8,201 nt of DNA, from positions 1 to 8,201 of the forward strand of contig JBIINH010000097.1 of NCBI GenBank assembly GCA_044337585.1. The letters are read 5' to 3'. Below, one piece after another: positions 6,157 to 8,201 of this stretch. Position numbers and translations under genes: made by a program. This DNA comes from CAYSBE01 sp044337585. GTDB taxonomy: Bacteria > Bacteroidota > Bacteroidia > UKL13-3. How positions within the stretch are numbered: the stretch's first letter is position 1; every line of letters starts with the position of its first letter. The notes under the pieces are model-generated. The model had not been told where the DNA came from, ran no database searches, and saw only the letters and a list, made by a program, of their open reading frames with translations.

Positions 6157-7395
6157 ATGAAAGCGGATGACATCAAATGTATAAACATTCAAAACTACAG
6201 CTATTCATTACCTGATGATAAAATAGCCAAATATCCTTTAGAAAAAAGGGATGCATCAAAACTTTTGGTATACAAAGATTCGGTTATTAAAGACTGTGTA
6301 TTTTCAGATTTGCCAAAAGAACTTCCTACAAACGCTTTATTGGTTTTTAACAACACGAAAGTGATTCATGCAAGGTTGCATTTTCATAGAGAATCAGGAG
6401 CGCAAATCGAAATATTTTGTATTGAGCCGAATGCTCATCAAGATTATCAGCTTGCATTCACGCAAAAAAAACAAAGCACATGGAAATGTTTGGTTGGAAA
6501 TGCCAAACGATGGAAAGGTGATGTTCTTTTTAAAGAAATTAAAACCCCATTAGGCAATTGTGTACTTGAAGCGCATTTAGATCATCGAATAAGTGATGCA
6601 TTCACCGTTAGTTTCAAATGGAATCATCCTGAATTGACATTTGCAGAACTGCTTTATTATGGTGGCATACTTCCACTTCCACCATATTTGAATAGAGATA
6701 CGGAGGAAAACGATGAAGTGCGCTACCAAACCATTTATGCAAAGCAAGAAGGTTCTGTTGCTGCGCCAACTGCGGGCTTACATTTTACCCAAAACGTTTT
6801 TGAATCGTTACATAAGAACGGAATAAACACCACAGAAGTCACCCTACATGTTGGCACAGGCACCTTTAAACCTGTAAAATCTGAAACCCTTGCCCATCAC
6901 GATATGCATGAGGAAGTGGTTGTCATCAACATTGATACTCTTCAAAATATTCTTGATACACTAAACTCAAATAGCCCCATAATTGCTGTTGGAACCACCA
7001 GTATGCGAACATTAGAGTCTCTTTATTGGCATGGAGTTATGTTGATTCAACAACACCCTATATTTGATATCAATATTTCACAATGGTATGCCTATGAACA
7101 AACTGAAACTGCTGTGTCTGCAAGTGAAGCCATTCAATCAGTCATTGATTCATTAAAAGCTGCAAATCAACACACGCTGAGTGGAGTTACTAAAATTTTA
7201 ATCGCACCAGGATATCAATTTAAAATGGTGAACGCAATTATTACCAATTTTCATCAACCGGAAAACACATTGATTTTATTGATTGCAGCTTTTGTAGGTG
7301 AGGATTGGCGGAAGATATACAACCATGCATTAAGCCATAATTATCGTTTCTTAAGCTACGGAGACAGTTCTTTATTATATAAGAAAAGCTTATAA
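6157..7395 (+). CDS. QueA-like S-adenosylmethionine:tRNA ribosyltransferase-isomerase (long Bacteroidota form)
   Basis: QueA converts 7-aminomethyl-7-deazaguanine in tRNA to epoxyqueuosine, using the ribosyl part of S-adenosylmethionine. Family motifs from the ATG at 6157 are YSLPDDKIAKYPLEKRDASKL (16-36), FNNTKVIHARLHF (64-76), LPLPPYLNRD (172-181), RYQTIYAKQEGSVAAPTAGLHFT (189-211), TLHVGTGTFKPV (229-240), GTTSMRTLES (279-288), APGYQFKMVNAIITNFHQPENTL (350-372) and RFLSYGDSS (397-405). At 412 residues it is longer than the roughly 350 of standard QueA. Much of the extra length lies between the GTTSMRTLES and PGYQF motifs (about 289-349). I recall this long form from other Bacteroidota; whether it is the real queuosine enzyme is uncertain, so no symbol is given. 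An in-frame TTG at 6151 is possible but less likely than ATG 6157. It lies 12 nt after the ABC-F stop and is probably co-transcribed. Confidence 0.9.
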   Translation: MKADDIKCINIQNYSYSLPDDKIAKYPLEKRDASKLLVYKDSVIKDCVFSDLPKELPTNALLVFNNTKVIHARLHFHRESGAQIEIFCIEPNAHQDYQLAFTQKKQSTWKCLVGNAKRWKGDVLFKEIKTPLGNCVLEAHLDHRISDAFTVSFKWNHPELTFAELLYYGGILPLPPYLNRDTEENDEVRYQTIYAKQEGSVAAPTAGLHFTQNVFESLHKNGINTTEVTLHVGTGTFKPVKSETLAHHDMHEEVVVINIDTLQNILDTLNSNSPIIAVGTTSMRTLESLYWHGVMLIQQHPIFDINISQWYAYEQTETAVSASEAIQSVIDSLKAANQHTLSGVTKILIAPGYQFKMVNAIITNFHQPENTLILLIAAFVGEDWRKIYNHALSHNYRFLSYGDSSLLYKKSL

Positions 7396-7397
7396 GC
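7388..7397. repeat. 10-bp palindrome spanning both convergent stop codons
   Basis: GCTTATAAGC is a perfect palindrome. Its centre TTATAA (7390-7395) supplies the final Leu codon and TAA stop of the QueA-like gene on the plus strand and, read the other way, the final Leu codon and TAA stop of the Nudix gene. It is too short and AT-rich to serve as a normal terminator, and no other terminator-like hairpin is visible around this junction. Confidence 0.8.
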
Positions 7398-7989
7398 CAC
7401 TTAATAAATCCCGAATGGAGTCATAAGTTTCTAGCGTTGATATATCCATGATGCGAGGATCAATCCACTTTGCATCTGTAATCATCTCCTCCTTTTGAGG
7501 AACCAACTCTCCCTTAAATTCCGTTTTCATTCTGTACCAATTTGTAATTTTCAAAAATCGGTAATTGTGCATCTTATAGGTATGGTATGTAGTTGGTAAT
7601 TGTTCAATAATGGATATTCCTGAAATGCCACACTCCTCCTCTACTTCCCTTATTGCTGCTTCTTCAGTCGATTCTCCTGCATCAATTTTTCCTTTTGGTA
7701 AATCCCATTTTCCCAATCTCTTGATAAGCAATAGATGGCCAACTTGGTTGTAAACAACCCCTCCAGAAGCCACTACAGGAACATGGTGAGTATATAAATC
7801 CTTAAATACTGCATCAATATCTTCATGAATAATAAGATATCCCTTACAGCTAATACCTTCACAGTCTTTTATCAAAGACAGCAATTTGGCAGGGTCGTAC
7901 TTCTCTCGTTTACACTTTATAAGTGCATCTTCCTTCAAATCAGTATTACTAATGAAAAAGGGCTTATCGTTGATGAAAATTTTATACAT
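7390..7989 (-). CDS. Nudix hydrolase (199 aa)
   Basis: Nudix enzymes hydrolyse nucleoside diphosphates linked to another group, using a divalent metal. A complete Nudix box, G-x5-E-x7-REVEEECGI, occupies residues 100-122 (codons near 7692-7624) and follows WDLPKGKIDAGE. The WxxPKGK wording recalls the diadenosine/diphosphoinositol-polyphosphate type, but the substrate cannot be fixed. The catalytic domain covers about 72-199. The first 70 residues (MYKIFINDKPFFISN...) form an extra N-terminal region that I recall from Bacteroidota Nudix proteins. ATG 7989 is chosen: the frame stays open upstream to 8124, but that stretch is antisense to the conserved start of pyrE and does not look like Nudix sequence. 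The end overlaps the QueA-like gene by 6 bases. Its start is 7 bp from the divergent pyrE start, so its promoter must lie inside pyrE; I see only weak candidates there. Confidence 0.92.
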   Translation of the reverse strand: MYKIFINDKPFFISNTDLKEDALIKCKREKYDPAKLLSLIKDCEGISCKGYLIIHEDIDAVFKDLYTHHVPVVASGGVVYNQVGHLLLIKRLGKWDLPKGKIDAGESTEEAAIREVEEECGISGISIIEQLPTTYHTYKMHNYRFLKITNWYRMKTEFKGELVPQKEEMITDAKWIDPRIMDISTLETYDSIRDLLSGL

Positions 7990-7992
7990 TTG
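7985..7992 (+). promoter_or_regulatory. Bacteroidota -7 promoter element for pyrE (TACATTTG)
   Basis: TACATTTG matches TAnnTTTG exactly and ends 4 nt before the pyrE ATG (7997). It contains the reverse-complement start codon of the Nudix gene (CAT at 7987-7989). No convincing -33 TTG is present at the usual spacing; one TTG at 7970-7972 is closer than usual. If used, transcription would start at or very near the A of the pyrE ATG, giving a leaderless mRNA. Confidence 0.5.
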
Positions 7993-7996
7993 CCTG

Positions 7997-8201
7997 ATGC
8001 AATTATCGGAAAATACAACTGCTAAAATAGCAGAATATTTATTAGAAATACATGCGGTAAAATTAAATCCTGACAATCCCTTTACATGGACATCAGGATG
8101 GAAATCACCCATATACAGTGACAACCGCCTCAGTTTATCTCATGTTCATATTAGAAATTTCATAAAAAAAGAACTTGGAAAACTAATACAGACTAATTTT
8201 C
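7997..8201 (+). CDS. pyrE: Orotate phosphoribosyltransferase PyrE, N-terminal part (cut by window edge)
   Basis: Reading from ATG 7997 gives 68 uninterrupted residues to the right edge. The sequence ENTTAKIAEYLLEIHAVKLN (5-24), then PDNPFTWTSGWKSPIYSDNR (25-44), LSLSHVHIRNFI, is the characteristic PyrE N-terminus. There a lysine (in VKLN) and the FTWxSGWKSPIYxDNR segment help form the phosphoribosyl-diphosphate/orotate site. PyrE joins orotate to PRPP to make orotidine 5'-phosphate in pyrimidine synthesis in the cytoplasm. The PRPP loop and catalytic loop lie beyond the window. The start is secure because there is no other ATG before the conserved region and the chosen one gives a normal-length N-terminus. 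Its only candidate promoter element ends 4 nt before the start. It is divergent from the Nudix gene. Confidence 0.93.
   Translation, partial: MQLSENTTAKIAEYLLEIHAVKLNPDNPFTWTSGWKSPIYSDNRLSLSHVHIRNFIKKELGKLIQTNF

Noticed and set aside
6112..6157. Separate promoter for the QueA-like gene (TGTCTTTG near 6114)
   Set aside because: It misses the invariant A of TAnnTTTG and the gene follows ABC-F by 12 nt, so co-transcription is simpler.
7990..8124. A 45-residue N-terminal extension of the Nudix frame
   Set aside because: It is the reverse complement of the conserved start of pyrE, which has clear protein similarity; Nudix sequence starts at MYKIFINDK.
1..8201. A previously undescribed multi-gene system, mobile element or CRISPR array
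   Set aside because: Every gene but the small secreted protein belongs to a known housekeeping family; I noticed no direct-repeat array, transposase, integrase or tRNA-like attachment site when reading the window.

Overview
The window looks like a piece of a Bacteroidota chromosome, probably from the Chitinophagales/Sphingobacteriales/Flavobacteriales range. The evidence is low GC, A-rich start regions without Shine-Dalgarno sequences, TAnnTTTG promoter elements, a Bacteroidota-type TonB protein with a Gly/Asn/Asp linker, and an enlarged QueA-like enzyme of the form I recall from that phylum. The taxonomic placement is inference. It reads as an ordinary housekeeping region: I see no mobile element, CRISPR array, RNA gene, defence island or new multi-gene system.

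Positions 1-4030 are a leftward (minus-strand) gene run. In transcription order it contains a TolQ/ExbB-type proton channel (4030-3344), an ExbD/TolR-type partner (3332-2934), a TonB-family energy transducer (2930-2109), the folate enzyme FolC (GTG start, 2106-811), a small secreted protein of unknown function (774-265), and the N-terminal part of a GNAT acetyltransferase that runs off the left edge (265-1). Gaps are 11, 3, 2 and 36 nt, and the last junction is a TAATG stop/start overlap, so most or all of it is probably one operon. The first three genes would together energise TonB-dependent outer-membrane transport. FolC and the downstream genes have no obvious mechanistic link to that job.

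Positions 4031-4218 are a divergent intergenic region. A clean TATATTTG promoter element at 4201-4208 faces right and lies only 10 nt from the ATG of a Uup/YdiF-like ABC-F ATPase (4219-6144). That gene is followed after 12 nt by a long QueA-like S-adenosylmethionine:tRNA ribosyltransferase-isomerase (6157-7395), so both may form a translation/tRNA-modification operon.

Positions 7390-8201 hold a leftward Nudix hydrolase (7989-7390), whose last six bases overlap the end of the QueA-like gene, and the start of pyrE (orotate phosphoribosyltransferase, 7997 to the right edge). The Nudix and pyrE start codons are only 7 bp apart and divergent. The Nudix start codon lies inside the putative TACATTTG promoter element of pyrE. 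The two rightward promoter elements imply very short-leader or leaderless mRNAs, and these compact gene junctions are the most interesting part of the window.
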